A DNA stretch of 29,144 nucleotides from AP-16 sp036395835 (GTDB lineage Bacteria > Pseudomonadota > Alphaproteobacteria > Rhizobiales > Xanthobacteraceae). Positions 8,203 to 15,595 of the stretch are shown piece after piece. The notes beneath the pieces were generated by a model that ran no database searches, was not told where the DNA came from, and worked only from the letters and a program-made list of their open reading frames with translations. The stretch spans positions 1 through 29,144 of the forward strand of contig DASWCW010000181.1 of assembly GCA_036395835.1 (NCBI GenBank). The letters are read 5' to 3'. Position 1 is the first letter of the stretch. The number at the start of each line of letters is the position of its first letter. Made by a program: the position numbers and the translations under genes.

Positions 8203-8478
8203 ATGCAGATTTGGAAACTCGGTTCGCTCGCGCTCGCTTGTTCGTTCGCGTTCGGCCCTGCCGCGCTCGCCCAGGTCCCCGGCCCGGAGCAGGGCGGTTA
8301 TGTCGGACAAATGTCGGAGGAACAGATCCGGCAAAAACTCGCCGGCGAGGGATTCTCGGAAGTCACCGAGCTCAAGAAAATCCCGGTGACCCGCTATCGT
8401 TGGACCGGCACGGCGGTGCGCGCCGGCAAGACCATGCAGATCACGATCGACGAGCGCGGCCAGGTCTCGGCGAAATAG
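8203..8478 (+). CDS. Secreted PepSY-like small protein
   Basis: The 91-aa protein has a clear signal peptide (MQIWKLGSLALACSFAF, cleaved near AALA). A short alpha/beta domain follows: a helix (SEEQIRQKLAGEGFSEVTEL) and three strands (RYRWTGTAVRAGKTMQITID, ERGQVSAK). This arrangement is typical of PepSY/YpeB-like domains. The strong Shine-Dalgarno GGAGG at 8193-8197 fixes the ATG at 8203 and excludes the longer upstream frame. It is the last gene of the quinoprotein unit, 43 bp after the MxaJ-like gene. The function is unknown; related domains are inhibitory or metal-sensing in some systems, but nothing here proves either. Confidence 0.75.
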   Translation: MQIWKLGSLALACSFAFGPAALAQVPGPEQGGYVGQMSEEQIRQKLAGEGFSEVTELKKIPVTRYRWTGTAVRAGKTMQITIDERGQVSAK

Positions 8479-8547
8479 GATTCCGCATCAGGCGCTTTCC
8501 TCTCGCTTGGGCCCGCAATCAAGCGCTGGACGTTGCCGCTTCCGCTC

Positions 8548-8690
8548 TTCCCCTCTCCCCTTGCGGGAGAGGGTGGCGAGTTGCGAGCACAGGCGAGCAA
8601 CGAGCCGGGTGAGGGGTTCTTTCAGCTATCACCCCTCACCCGGCTCGCGGACTTCGTCCGCTCGGCACCCTCTCCCACAAGGGGGAGCGG
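8548..8690. repeat. Large intergenic palindromic repeat
   Basis: This is an imperfect inverted repeat of about 143 bases. The inner arms are perfect over 17 bp (8601-8617 against 8631-8647, core GAGCCGGGTGAGGGG) with a 13-base loop. The outer arms are CCCTCTCCCC-TTGC-GGGAGAGGGTG on the left and CACCCTCTCCC-ACAA-GGGGGAGCGGG on the right, each also able to form its own hairpin (8551-8559 with 8565-8573). The sequence style is that of the dispersed GC-rich intergenic palindromes common in Bradyrhizobium-type and some other proteobacterial genomes. It encodes no protein. It may act as an mRNA-stabilising or attenuating structure downstream of the quinoprotein operon. Confidence 0.75.
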
Positions 8691-8808
8691 GTGAGCGACC
8701 GACCAATTTTTACGAGATCTTTATTTGACAGCAAAACGGCGCCTTGGGAGCGTTCCGGTGGCCGCCGGGCCGCCGGCCGGGTGGTCATTTCATTCCCATC
8801 TTCACTCC

Positions 8809-8843
8809 AGAGGGCCGAAGCTCAGCCAGGCCCTCTTTTTCTT
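8809..8843 (+). terminator. Intrinsic terminator, plus strand
   Basis: An 8-bp perfect stem, AGAGGGCC (8809-8816) pairing with GGCCCTCT (8829-8836), with a 12-base loop, is followed directly by TTTTTCTT. This is a textbook Rho-independent terminator reading on the plus strand. It would end transcripts from the quinoprotein operon about 330 bases after its last gene. It cannot serve the convergent RidA-type gene, because on the minus strand the T-run would precede the stem. Confidence 0.7.
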
Positions 8844-8941
8844 CGCGGCGCCGATTCGGGTATGCCGGATCACCGGATGCGCTTCTGCCGCGGAAATCCG
8901 CGGCATGCCCTTCCCGGAAGGCTTGCGTAGCGCGTGTCCGC

Positions 8942-9355
8942 TCATTGAACCGGCAGCATGGCGACGGCCTCGATCTCGAACAGCGCGCCCGGGCGCGCGA
9001 GCTCGGGCACGCCGACCGTGGTGCTGGCCGGCGGCGCCGCGATGTTGAGATGCGCATCGCGCACCTCGCGGAATGCAGCGATGTTCCTGCCGATATCGAC
9101 GAGGTAGCTGTTGATCTTGACGATGTGGTCGACCGTGGCGCCGACGGCGGCGAGCGCCGCCTTCAAATTCTCGAACGCCTGCGCCGCCTGCGCGCGAAAA
9201 TCGCCGGGAGCGCCGGCGAGCTTGCCGTCAACATCGAGGCCGAGCTGGCCGGCGATATAGACGATGCGGCCGGGGCCGGTCACCTCGACCACATGGGTGT
9301 ATCCGGGCGGCGTGGCCATCGTGGGCGGATTGAGGAAACGGATGTTGTCGACCAA
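8942..9355 (-). CDS. RidA family protein (YjgF/YER057c/UK114)
   Basis: The 137-aa protein shows the RidA fold throughout: YIAGQLGLDVDGKL, FRAQAAQAFENLKAALAAVG, IVKINSYLVDI, FREVRDAHL and STTVGVPELARPGALFEIEAVA. The Arg in ELARPGA is close to the position of the catalytic Arg of true RidA (which hydrolyses reactive enamine/imines), but the loop differs by a residue or so. It is therefore better called a Rid-family member than RidA. The start is TTG at 9355: on the minus strand AGGAGG lies 6 bases upstream, a strong ribosome binding site, and there is no nearby ATG. It stands alone, divergent from the MBL-fold gene. Confidence 0.88.
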   Translation of the reverse strand: MVDNIRFLNPPTMATPPGYTHVVEVTGPGRIVYIAGQLGLDVDGKLAGAPGDFRAQAAQAFENLKAALAAVGATVDHIVKINSYLVDIGRNIAAFREVRDAHLNIAAPPASTTVGVPELARPGALFEIEAVAMLPVQ

Positions 9356-9606
9356 GCTCGACCTCCTGGGCTACGGTGGATGGCCGCAAACGGGCCGTCG
9401 CCGTTCCGCGCCAGCATAGCAACGGGCCGGGGCGGCGGCACCCAGCCTCGCGCCGCCGGGGCGCTGGAACGACGATGGCGGCTTTCGCTGGCGACGGTGC
9501 GACGCCGATGGCGGCGGTGGCGGCGGAATGTAACAGGGCCTAGGCATCGGGCGGCGGCCGTGCTCAAGTCCACGCCTCGAGCCCACACGCCGCCATCGAG
9601 CCCTCC

Positions 9607-10479
9607 ATGCCCGTCCAGATCCAAATCGGCAGCATAAGCATCCAGCGCATCGTCGAACAGGAGGCGCCGTTCTTCGAGGCGCTGCAATTCTTCCCGAATC
9701 TGACGAAGGAAGTCCTTGCCGAGAACCGTGCCTGGCTGCGGCCCAGGTTTCTCGATTCGGAAGACAAGCTCGTGCTCTGCATCCAGAGCTATCTCGTGCA
9801 AACGGCCGACCGCAATATCCTGATCGATACCTGCGTCGGCAACCACAAGCCGCGACCCACTCGCGCCTTTTGGCACATGCGCAATTCCGATCAATACGAG
9901 AAGAACCTGACGGCTGCCGGCTTGAGCGCCGGCGATATCGACTTCGTCATGTGCACGCATTTGCATCCCGACCACGTCGGCTGGAACACGCGGCTCGAGG
10001 ATGGCCGCTGGGTGCCGACGTTCCCGAAGGCGCGCTACATTTTCGCCGACCGCGAGCTTGCGCATTGGACCGCGCGCCAGAAGGAGGATCCGGAGGCGTT
10101 GCCCTGGATCACGGATTCCGTGCTGCCGATCATGGCGGCGAAGCGCGCCGATATCGTCAAGAGCACGCACGCGCTCGACGATCTGGTCACGCTCGTCCCC
10201 ACGCCCGGCCACACGATCGATCATTATTCGGTGCGCGTCGGCAAGCCGGGCGCCGATGCGGTGATCAGCGGCGACATGATCCACTCGCCGCTGCAGGCGA
10301 GATACCCGGAGCTGAGCGCAAGGCCGGACTACGACGGCAAACAGTCGGCGCAAACGCGGCGAAAGCTGTTCGGGGAGATCTGCGATACCTCGACGCTGCT
10401 GTGCACGGCGCACTTCCCCTCCCCTTCCATCGGTCGCCTGGTCCGCTGGCGCGACGCCTTCGACTTCGTCGCGATGTGA
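9607..10479 (+). CDS. MBL-fold metallo-hydrolase
   Basis: The 290-aa protein has a full di-metal metallo-beta-lactamase-fold set: His118, His120, Asp122, His123 in THLHPDHVGW; His202 in PTPGHTIDHYS; Asp223 in SGDMIHSP; and His269 in AHFPSP. There is no signal peptide, so it is cytoplasmic. Overall arrangement and length resemble the AHL-lactonase/glyoxalase-II-like subgroup with a helical N-terminal segment (FFEALQFFPNLTKEVLAENR). Quorum-quenching or other lactone/ester hydrolysis is possible, but the substrate is unknown. The ribosome binding site is weak. It lies 31 bp before the TauE/SafE gene and probably shares its transcript. Confidence 0.88.
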   Translation: MPVQIQIGSISIQRIVEQEAPFFEALQFFPNLTKEVLAENRAWLRPRFLDSEDKLVLCIQSYLVQTADRNILIDTCVGNHKPRPTRAFWHMRNSDQYEKNLTAAGLSAGDIDFVMCTHLHPDHVGWNTRLEDGRWVPTFPKARYIFADRELAHWTARQKEDPEALPWITDSVLPIMAAKRADIVKSTHALDDLVTLVPTPGHTIDHYSVRVGKPGADAVISGDMIHSPLQARYPELSARPDYDGKQSAQTRRKLFGEICDTSTLLCTAHFPSPSIGRLVRWRDAFDFVAM

Positions 10480-10510
10480 GAAGGCCAAGCGGCGCATCGC
10501 GGAGAACTCC

Positions 10511-11344
10511 ATGTGGCTCGGTGCTTCCGCCGGCGAGCTCGCCCTGCTTGCGGCCGCGATCGTCCTCGGCGGCGTGATCACCGGCATCCTCGCCGGATTG
10601 TTCGGGATCGGCGGCGGCGCCGTGATCGTGCCGGTGCTCTACGAGGTATTTCGCATCCTCGGCGTGCCGGAAGAAGTGCGCATGCAGCTTTGTGTCGGGA
10701 CCTCGCTGGCCATCATCGTGCCGACGACGATCCAGTCCTACCGCGCGCATCGCGCCAAGGGCGCGGTGATCGAGAACATCGTGCGGCTGTGGGCGATCCC
10801 GGCCGTTGCCGGGGTCGCGGTCGGTTCGGTCCTCGCCGCCTTCGCGCCAGCCGCCTTGTTCAAGCTCGCGTTCGTCGTGATCGCGAGCCTCATCGCCGCG
10901 AAGCTCCTGTTCGGGCGCGAGACCTGGCGGCTCGCCCACGAATTGCCGGGCCGCGTCGCCATGGCCGCATACGGCTTCCTGGTGGGGCTATGCTCGGCCC
11001 TCATGGGGGTGAGCGGCGGCTCGGTCTCCAACATGGTCCTGACGCTGCACGGCAAGCCGCTGCACAATGCGGTCGCAACCTCGGCGGGGCTCGGCGTGCC
11101 GATCACGGTCGCGGGAACAGCCGGCTACATGCTGGCCGGCCTGCCGCACCAGGCGCTGCTGCCGCCGCTTTCGGTCGGCTTCGTGTCGCTGATCGGCGTT
11201 GCGGTGATGGCCCCGGTGTCGAGCTTCACCGCCGCCTACGGCGCCCGCCTTGCACACGCGCTTTCCAAACGCCGGCTCGAGATCGCCTTCGGAGTGTTCC
11301 TGCTGGCGGTGTCGGCACGTTTTCTCGCGAGCCTGATCGGGTGA
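10511..11344 (+). CDS. Sulfite exporter TauE/SafE family membrane protein
   Basis: The 277-aa protein has about eight hydrophobic helices arranged in two homologous halves. The hallmark GLFGIGGGAVIVPVLYEV is in the first half and LVGLCSALMGVSGGSVSNMVL in the second. This is the TauE/SafE (DUF81) transporter family, whose members export sulfite, sulfoacetate or related anions. The ATG at 10511 has GGAG at 10501-10504. It follows the MBL-fold gene by 31 bp. The substrate is not determinable, and no sulfonate catabolic genes are in the window. Confidence 0.9.
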   Translation: MWLGASAGELALLAAAIVLGGVITGILAGLFGIGGGAVIVPVLYEVFRILGVPEEVRMQLCVGTSLAIIVPTTIQSYRAHRAKGAVIENIVRLWAIPAVAGVAVGSVLAAFAPAALFKLAFVVIASLIAAKLLFGRETWRLAHELPGRVAMAAYGFLVGLCSALMGVSGGSVSNMVLTLHGKPLHNAVATSAGLGVPITVAGTAGYMLAGLPHQALLPPLSVGFVSLIGVAVMAPVSSFTAAYGARLAHALSKRRLEIAFGVFLLAVSARFLASLIG

Positions 11345-11377
11345 CCCCTGGCGTGCACCGTGCGGCAAGCAATGCGT

Positions 11378-11494
11378 TCACGGCACCAGGATCAGAAAGA
11401 ACACCACGACGACCGCTGCCAAGAATCCGGCAAACGCGTTCCTGAGCCACGTTGCCGAAATGTGCCGCGCCAAAGCTGTCGGATGAACTGACAT
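11378..11494 (-). CDS. 38-aa single-pass membrane microprotein
   Basis: This is a short frame of 38 codons whose ATG (11494) is preceded by an excellent ribosome binding site (GGGAGGAGAAG). The product has a basic/polar N-terminus (MSVHPTALARHISATWLRNA) and a single C-terminal transmembrane helix (FAGFLAAVVVVFFLILVP) ending at the membrane, a common shape for small regulatory or complex-stabilising membrane peptides. Two perfect CRP-like palindromes sit 74 and 131 bases upstream. A longer frame from 11575 exists but lacks such a site and would run into the regulatory region. I do not recognise the family, and no partner is obvious. Confidence 0.6.
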   Translation of the reverse strand: MSVHPTALARHISATWLRNAFAGFLAAVVVVFFLILVP

Positions 11495-11567
11495 CTTCTC
11501 CTCCCTGTCTCGGTGAGTTGAGAAGCTACTCCACACCGGCAGCTTAGGATCCGTGGCGCATATGCGT

Positions 11568-11583
11568 TGTGACAAAGCTCACA
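11568..11583 (-). promoter_or_regulatory. CRP-like operator, promoter-proximal
   Basis: TGTGA-CAAAGC-TCACA is a perfect match to the CRP half-site palindrome (TGTGA-N6-TCACA). It is centred 81.5 bases before the microprotein start codon. On the minus strand a weak -10-like TAAGCT (11546-11541) falls where a class II CRP-type promoter (site centred near -41.5) would place it. FNR/FixK sites (TTGAT-N4-ATCAA) do not fit. The identity of the binding regulator is inferred only from the site. Confidence 0.55.
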
Positions 11584-11624
11584 TCCGCAGGAAAAATCGC
11601 ACGAGGCGGACGGCGGAGCAATGG

Positions 11625-11640
11625 TGTGAGCTGCGTCACA
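11625..11640 (-). promoter_or_regulatory. CRP-like operator, distal
   Basis: TGTGA-GCTGCG-TCACA is a second perfect CRP-type palindrome. The symmetry extends to GGTGTGA-N6-TCACACC (11623-11642). Its centre is 57 bp from the proximal site, about five and a half helical turns, so the two would lie on roughly opposite faces of the helix unless DNA is bent. No plus-strand gene lies nearby (the next gene, the TRAP receptor, ends at 11799 on the minus strand), so both sites most probably serve the microprotein promoter. Confidence 0.5.
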
Positions 11641-11742
11641 CCGGTGTCGGTAGTTTCCATCGCACGCGCGGGCCTGAGCCGCCCATCCAGGCGGCTGCTC
11701 CGCCTGCGACAGCGTTGATTGGATTGCCCCGCAACGGCGAAG

Positions 11743-11780
11743 CATCCTGCGCCGAGGCGGTTCGGCCTCGGCGCAGGATG
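11743..11780 (-). terminator. Strong hairpin downstream of TRAP receptor gene
   Basis: This is a perfect 16-bp inverted repeat (CATCCTGCGCCGAGGC, 11743-11758, with its complement at 11765-11780) around a 6-base loop. It starts 19 bases after the stop codon of the TRAP receptor gene, reading on the minus strand. The position suggests transcript termination or 3'-end protection. There is no T-run on either strand, so it is not a classical intrinsic terminator. Confidence 0.55.
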
Positions 11781-11798
11781 GTCGGATCGATCGAGTGC

Positions 11799-12887
11799 TC
11801 AGCTCCTGGCGCGCATGCGGATGATGAAATTGTCATAGGAAAGCTCGGCGACCTGCATCCAGATCGAGCTTTCGCCGCGGAACGGCACGACGCTGTCGAG
11901 CAACTTCTTGAACAGCGGATTGGTCTTCGACAGGTCCGCGTACACCTCGTTGGCGGCCTTGTAGCAATCCTCCAGGACCTCCTGCGGGAACGGGCGGAAT
12001 TGCGTGCCGTTCGCGATCAGCCGTCGCAGCGCGGCCGGGTTGCCTGCATCATATTTTCCGAGCACCCAGCCCCAAGTCTCGTGGGAAGCGGCGAGCACCA
12101 CGGACTGGTAGACCTTCGGCAGCTCGTTCCACTTGCCGAGGTTGACGATGTTGTGGGCCTGCCCGCAGCCTTCCCACCAGCCCGGATAATAGTAGTTCTT
12201 CGCGATCTTGTAGAACCCGAGCTTCTCGTCGTCGTAGGGGCCGACCCATTCGGCGGCGTCGATGGTGCCTTTCTCCAGCGCCGGATAGATGTCGCCGCCG
12301 GCAAGCTGCTGCGGCACGCATCCGAGCCTGGCCAAGATGGTCCCGGCGAAGCCGCCGACGCGGAACTTGAGGCCCTTGAGATCCTCGGTCGTCTTGATCT
12401 CCTTGCGGAACCAGCCGCCCATCTGGGCGCCGGTGTTGCCGGCCGCCGTGCCGAAGCAATTGAAGTTCTTCAGCACCTCGTTGAGCAGCTCGTTGCCGCC
12501 CGCATGGTGCAGCCAGGCATACATCTGCCGGCTGTTGAGCCCGAACGGCAGCGCGGTGCCGAATGTCATGGCGGGGTCCTTGCCCCAGTAGTAATACATC
12601 GCGGTATTGCCCATCTCGATGGTGCCGTTCTGGACGGCATCGAGCACTTGGAGCCCCGGGACAAGCTCGCCGGCCGCGAACGGCTGGATCTGGAAGCGCT
12701 GATCGGTGATCTCGGCAACCCGCTTGCAGAAATGTTCGACGCCGCCCCACAGCGTGTCGAGCGACTTCGGCCAGCTCGCGGCGAGCCGCCATTTGATTTC
12801 CGGCATCGACTGGGCGATGGCCGGCGCGGCGACCGCGGAGGCGGCGAGACCGAGGCCGGTGGCTTGCAGAAATTCGCGGCGTTTCAT
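11799..12887 (-). CDS. TRAP transporter solute receptor, DctP/TakP type
   Basis: The 362-aa protein starts with a Tat-like signal (MKRREFLQATGLGLAASAVAAPAIAQ). The mature part is a DctP-family receptor: IKWRLAASWPKSLDTLWGG, LVPGLQVLDAVQNGTIEMG, LKGLKFRVGGFAG with the conserved carboxylate-binding Arg, and AAEWVGPYDDEKLGFYKIAK. Length and these motifs resemble the dimeric TakP-type receptors for alpha-keto or hydroxy acids. AGGGGA precedes the ATG at 12887; the longer frame from 13184 has no homology before this point. No DctQ or DctM membrane genes are in the window, so it is an orphan receptor whose permease must be elsewhere. Confidence 0.9.
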   Translation of the reverse strand: MKRREFLQATGLGLAASAVAAPAIAQSMPEIKWRLAASWPKSLDTLWGGVEHFCKRVAEITDQRFQIQPFAAGELVPGLQVLDAVQNGTIEMGNTAMYYYWGKDPAMTFGTALPFGLNSRQMYAWLHHAGGNELLNEVLKNFNCFGTAAGNTGAQMGGWFRKEIKTTEDLKGLKFRVGGFAGTILARLGCVPQQLAGGDIYPALEKGTIDAAEWVGPYDDEKLGFYKIAKNYYYPGWWEGCGQAHNIVNLGKWNELPKVYQSVVLAASHETWGWVLGKYDAGNPAALRRLIANGTQFRPFPQEVLEDCYKAANEVYADLSKTNPLFKKLLDSVVPFRGESSIWMQVAELSYDNFIIRMRARS

Positions 12888-13210
12888 GTGCGTTTCCCCT
12901 CTGTTGAGACGACTGACCGGCGCGCGGGGAACGGAACCGAGCGGCGCAATCCGCTTCCCCGCGCCGACGACCGACGGCGCGATCTTATCCGGAATTTCCC
13001 GGATCGGCACCCGTCTTGCGAGTTTCTGGCGGGGCCGCGCTCGAATGGCAAAAACACGCTGTCCTGAGGCCGCCTGCCGCCGAAGGCGCTTTCCTCGGTC
13101 ACGCCAAGCTCGTGTTTCCAGCGCAACTCGTGCCGAGGTGTTGACGACCGGGTTCCAAAGCAGCAGGAACCGATGCCACTTCATGCAATTGATTGCTCGG
13201 GAGACCTTGC
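12888..13210. other. Divergent intergenic region without a clear gene
   Basis: These 323 bases lie between the minus-strand TRAP receptor gene and a plus-strand small gene, so they should hold both promoters. The TRAP receptor ribosome binding site is at 12897-12902. A TTGACG at 13141-13146 could be a -35 box for the plus strand, but I find no acceptable -10 at normal spacing. I see no repeat, RNA gene or convincing reading frame. Confidence 0.4.
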
Positions 13211-13414
13211 ATGCAGACGCAGGAGACCGACCGCGAACGGCACATGCGGCAATTGGCAGCCATGCTGCTCTTCGAGGTTCAGAAGCAAGGAAACCGGTTC
13301 ACGCTTTCACGCAGGATCGACGTATCAAAGCCTCTCCGGCATGAAAACCTGACGCTGGAGGAGGCCGAAGAGCTGCTCAACACCTGGAAGCTGCGCGGCC
13401 TGCACGGGGGCTGA
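13211..13414 (+). CDS. Small conserved-looking cytoplasmic protein (67 aa)
   Basis: This is a 67-aa soluble, charged protein (MQTQETDRERHMRQLAAMLL...ENLTLEEAEELLNTWKLRGL). The C-terminal helical segment LTLEEAEELLNTWKLRGLHGG looks like a genuine amphipathic helix and the codon use is normal for the neighbourhood. GGGAG about 8 bases upstream supports the ATG at 13211; the in-frame extension back to 13193 does not. No family was recognised. It stands ahead of the nitroreductase-like gene but 220 bases away. Confidence 0.6.
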   Translation: MQTQETDRERHMRQLAAMLLFEVQKQGNRFTLSRRIDVSKPLRHENLTLEEAEELLNTWKLRGLHGG

Positions 13415-13464
13415 TGCAGCCGATTTCCGCCGGCTGAATCTTTCGCTTCCGCGTGGAGCGCCGC

Positions 13465-13639
13465 ATGTTCGCCGGTAGCGATCCGGTCGCTCGGCTCGCG
13501 CGCCCTCGCCGGTTGGTTCGACACGATCTACAATGGGTTGACCGGCGTCGTGGACCGCACCACCGAGGTTCGGCGCAAACCGTTCCACGACAACGCGGTG
13601 CGGATCCATCGACCGTGCGCGCGGCGGGTGGGCGGATGA
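13465..13639 (+). pseudogene. Possible frameshifted small gene upstream of nitroreductase
   Basis: ATG at 13465 (GGAG six bases upstream) opens with MFAGSDPVARLA. At about 13500, in the GC run CTCGCGCGCCCTC, the protein-like sequence continues in another frame as ALAGWFDTIYNGLTG and ends in FHDNAVRIHRP... at TGA 13637-13639. That stop overlaps the ATG of the nitroreductase-like gene (ATGA), a classic coupling arrangement. The frame-2 half has no start codon of its own. One base removed, or two added, in the GC run would give a coupled protein of about 58 aa. It could be a real frameshift, a sequencing error or chance, so confidence is low. Confidence 0.3.
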
Positions 13640-14811
13640 CGCGAAGGGCATTCTTGCAGGCGGCCGGCATCGCAGGCGCCTCCCTGGTCGCGGCCGGTGC
13701 CGGGTGGAGCCATCGCGAAGGCGTCTTCTCCGTCGGCGAGGGTCCGGCCTACGAACCATGGCGCAGCTGGCGCACCGACGAGGCACCGCTCGCCCTCATC
13801 CGAGCTGCCGTGCTGGCTGCCAATCCGCACAATACGCAGCCATGGCTCTTCAAGATCGCCAACGAACGAATCGAGATCTATGCCGACACGGTCAGGAATC
13901 TCGGCACGTTCGATCCCTACCTGCGGGAGATGCACATCGGTCTCGGATGTGCGCTGGAAAATATGGTGCTTGCCGCGGCGGCCCATGGTTATGCGCCCAA
14001 GGTGACGCTGGTCGACGGGACTCTCGAGCCGATTTCGGCGGCGCCCCGGCCGAGCCTCATCGCGACTATCGATTTGGCACCCGGCCCAGCCCGGCAGGAC
14101 GAGCTTTACGCCGCGATCCCTCGCCGTCACACCAACCGCGCCCCCTACGACCGCGGCCGCGCGATCGCGCCCGAGTTGCTCCATTCCTTGCAGTCGGCGG
14201 CAGACGAAAGCGCCACGCTGAAACTGTTTCTGTTCGGCGCCGAAGGCGACCGAAGCAAGCTCGGCAACTTGATGGTTACGGCCACCGAAACGATCATCGC
14301 CGACAAGAGCATGGTGGACGACAGCCAGCGTTGGTTCCGGCAGCGCTGGGCGGACGTGCAGAAATTTCGCGACGGTCCGACGTTGGATACCGCCGGGCTG
14401 CCCCCGCTGCTCACGGCGCTCGCTAAAATCGCCCCGGCGCCGTCCCCGGAACGCAACCATCGCTACTGGCTCGATGCCACGCGCGACGTGCAGGTTCCAT
14501 CTGCGCCCGTCCTCGGCCTGATCGCGGTAGCGGCGCCGTACGACCGGGCGCAGGCGATCGAGGCCGGACGCGCCTGGCAGCGGATGCACCTGCTTGCGAC
14601 CGCACGCGGCCTCGCCATGCAACCGATCAACCAGCCGGTGGAACTGGTCGATCGCGAGCGGGAGCTGGCGCGGCAGCCGCTCGCCGCTCGCGCCCTGGCG
14701 AGCCTGGTCGGCGATCCGAGATGGAAGCCGACCTTCGCGTTTCGCCTGGGATTCCCCACGCGCCCCGTGCCGCCGAGCCCACGGCGTCCCGTCAGCGACG
14801 TCGTGATTTAG
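13636..14811 (+). CDS. Acg-like nitroreductase-fold protein with Tat signal
   Basis: The 391-aa protein begins with a twin-arginine signal (MTRRAFLQAAGIAGASLVAAGAG). AALIRAAVLAANPHNTQPWLF-type sequence follows, the flavin-binding signature (N-x-H-N-T-Q-P-W) of the Acg/nitroreductase superfamily. Further conserved blocks are IGLGCALENMVLAAAAHGY, RRHTNRAPYD and the C-terminal AWQRMHLLATARGLAMQPINQPVEL. Acg-type proteins are split-nitroreductase-fold flavoproteins that may bind FMN without normal catalysis, so oxidoreductase activity is not assured. The ATG at 13636 was chosen because the Tat signal starts there, and it overlaps a TGA in another frame. The next gene follows within about 30 bases, so co-transcription with the dehalogenase-like gene is likely. 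Confidence 0.85.
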   Translation: MTRRAFLQAAGIAGASLVAAGAGWSHREGVFSVGEGPAYEPWRSWRTDEAPLALIRAAVLAANPHNTQPWLFKIANERIEIYADTVRNLGTFDPYLREMHIGLGCALENMVLAAAAHGYAPKVTLVDGTLEPISAAPRPSLIATIDLAPGPARQDELYAAIPRRHTNRAPYDRGRAIAPELLHSLQSAADESATLKLFLFGAEGDRSKLGNLMVTATETIIADKSMVDDSQRWFRQRWADVQKFRDGPTLDTAGLPPLLTALAKIAPAPSPERNHRYWLDATRDVQVPSAPVLGLIAVAAPYDRAQAIEAGRAWQRMHLLATARGLAMQPINQPVELVDRERELARQPLAARALASLVGDPRWKPTFAFRLGFPTRPVPPSPRRPVSDVVI

Positions 14812-14839
14812 GAACGAGGACGGCGAGGAGATGCCCGCC

Positions 14840-15547
14840 ATGGAGCGTGCGGAAATCATCAAGCGAGAGATCAGGGTGCTGATCTTCGACCAGTACGGCA
14901 CGATCGTGGACATGCAGAAAGGGCTGACGGAAGCCGTGACGCCGTTCCTGCAGAACAAGCGCTGGGCGGGTAAACCGAACAGCTTCGTCACCTGGTGGCG
15001 GCGCACGCATTTCGAGAGCTCGATGATCGACGCGCTGTGCGACCGGGGCCATACGCCCTACCGGCAGATCGGCCAACGTGCCGTATCGTACGTCATGGAC
15101 CGTTGCGGCATCACCTACACGCAGGACGAGGTGCGCTGGCTGGTTGCCCAGATCGAAACGCTAAAGCCGTTCCCCGATGTCGTGCCGGCGCTCGAACGGC
15201 TGCGCGCCGCAGGCCGCAAGCTCGCGATCCTTTCCAACGGCGATCGCGACATGCTGGAGGCGGCCGGGCCGCACATCGGCTTTCGCTTCGATCGAGTGAT
15301 TTCGGTCGAGGAGGCCGGCACTTTCAAGCCGCACTGGAAGACCTATGCCAAAGCCGAAGAGTTGATCGGCGAAGACCGTGCGCGTTGCCTGTTCGTCGCC
15401 AACCATGCGTTCGACTGCATCGGCGCCAAGGCCTACGGCATGCGGACGGCCTTCGTCGACCGGCGCAACCGCCCGTTCGGAGAGACGCCGCACCAGCCGG
15501 ACATCATCGTCCGCGATTTCACCGAGCTCGCCGCGTTGCTTTCTTGA
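14840..15547 (+). CDS. Haloacid dehalogenase, type II (HAD superfamily)
   Basis: The 235-aa protein has the L-2-haloacid dehalogenase arrangement: nucleophile Asp17 in FDQYGT (Tyr19 replacing the second Asp of HAD phosphatases), Ser132-Asn133 in LSNGD, Lys163 in TFKPH with Tyr169 six residues on, and Asp192 in NHAFDCIGAKAYGM. These residues favour hydrolytic dehalogenation over phosphate transfer. The position usually occupied by Asn three residues before Asp192 is His189, a variant seen in part of the family, so the substrate may differ. I prefer the ATG at 14840 because GAGGAG (14825-14830) sits nine bases before it but directly abuts the alternative ATG at 14831. It probably shares a transcript with the nitroreductase-like gene. 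Confidence 0.88.
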   Translation: MERAEIIKREIRVLIFDQYGTIVDMQKGLTEAVTPFLQNKRWAGKPNSFVTWWRRTHFESSMIDALCDRGHTPYRQIGQRAVSYVMDRCGITYTQDEVRWLVAQIETLKPFPDVVPALERLRAAGRKLAILSNGDRDMLEAAGPHIGFRFDRVISVEEAGTFKPHWKTYAKAEELIGEDRARCLFVANHAFDCIGAKAYGMRTAFVDRRNRPFGETPHQPDIIVRDFTELAALLS

Positions 15548-15595
15548 GGCAAGCCGTGCGACCACTCGACTTGCCTCCATTCCGGAGCGATGCAA

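Noticed and set aside
11584..11780. A plus-strand small RNA between the CRP-like sites and the hairpin
   Set aside because: No acceptable -10 element is found downstream of the sites on the plus strand and the hairpin lacks a T-run; kept only as an alternative in the findings.
13147..13170. Promoter from TTGACG at 13141
   Set aside because: No -10-like sequence occurs at 16-18 bp spacing.
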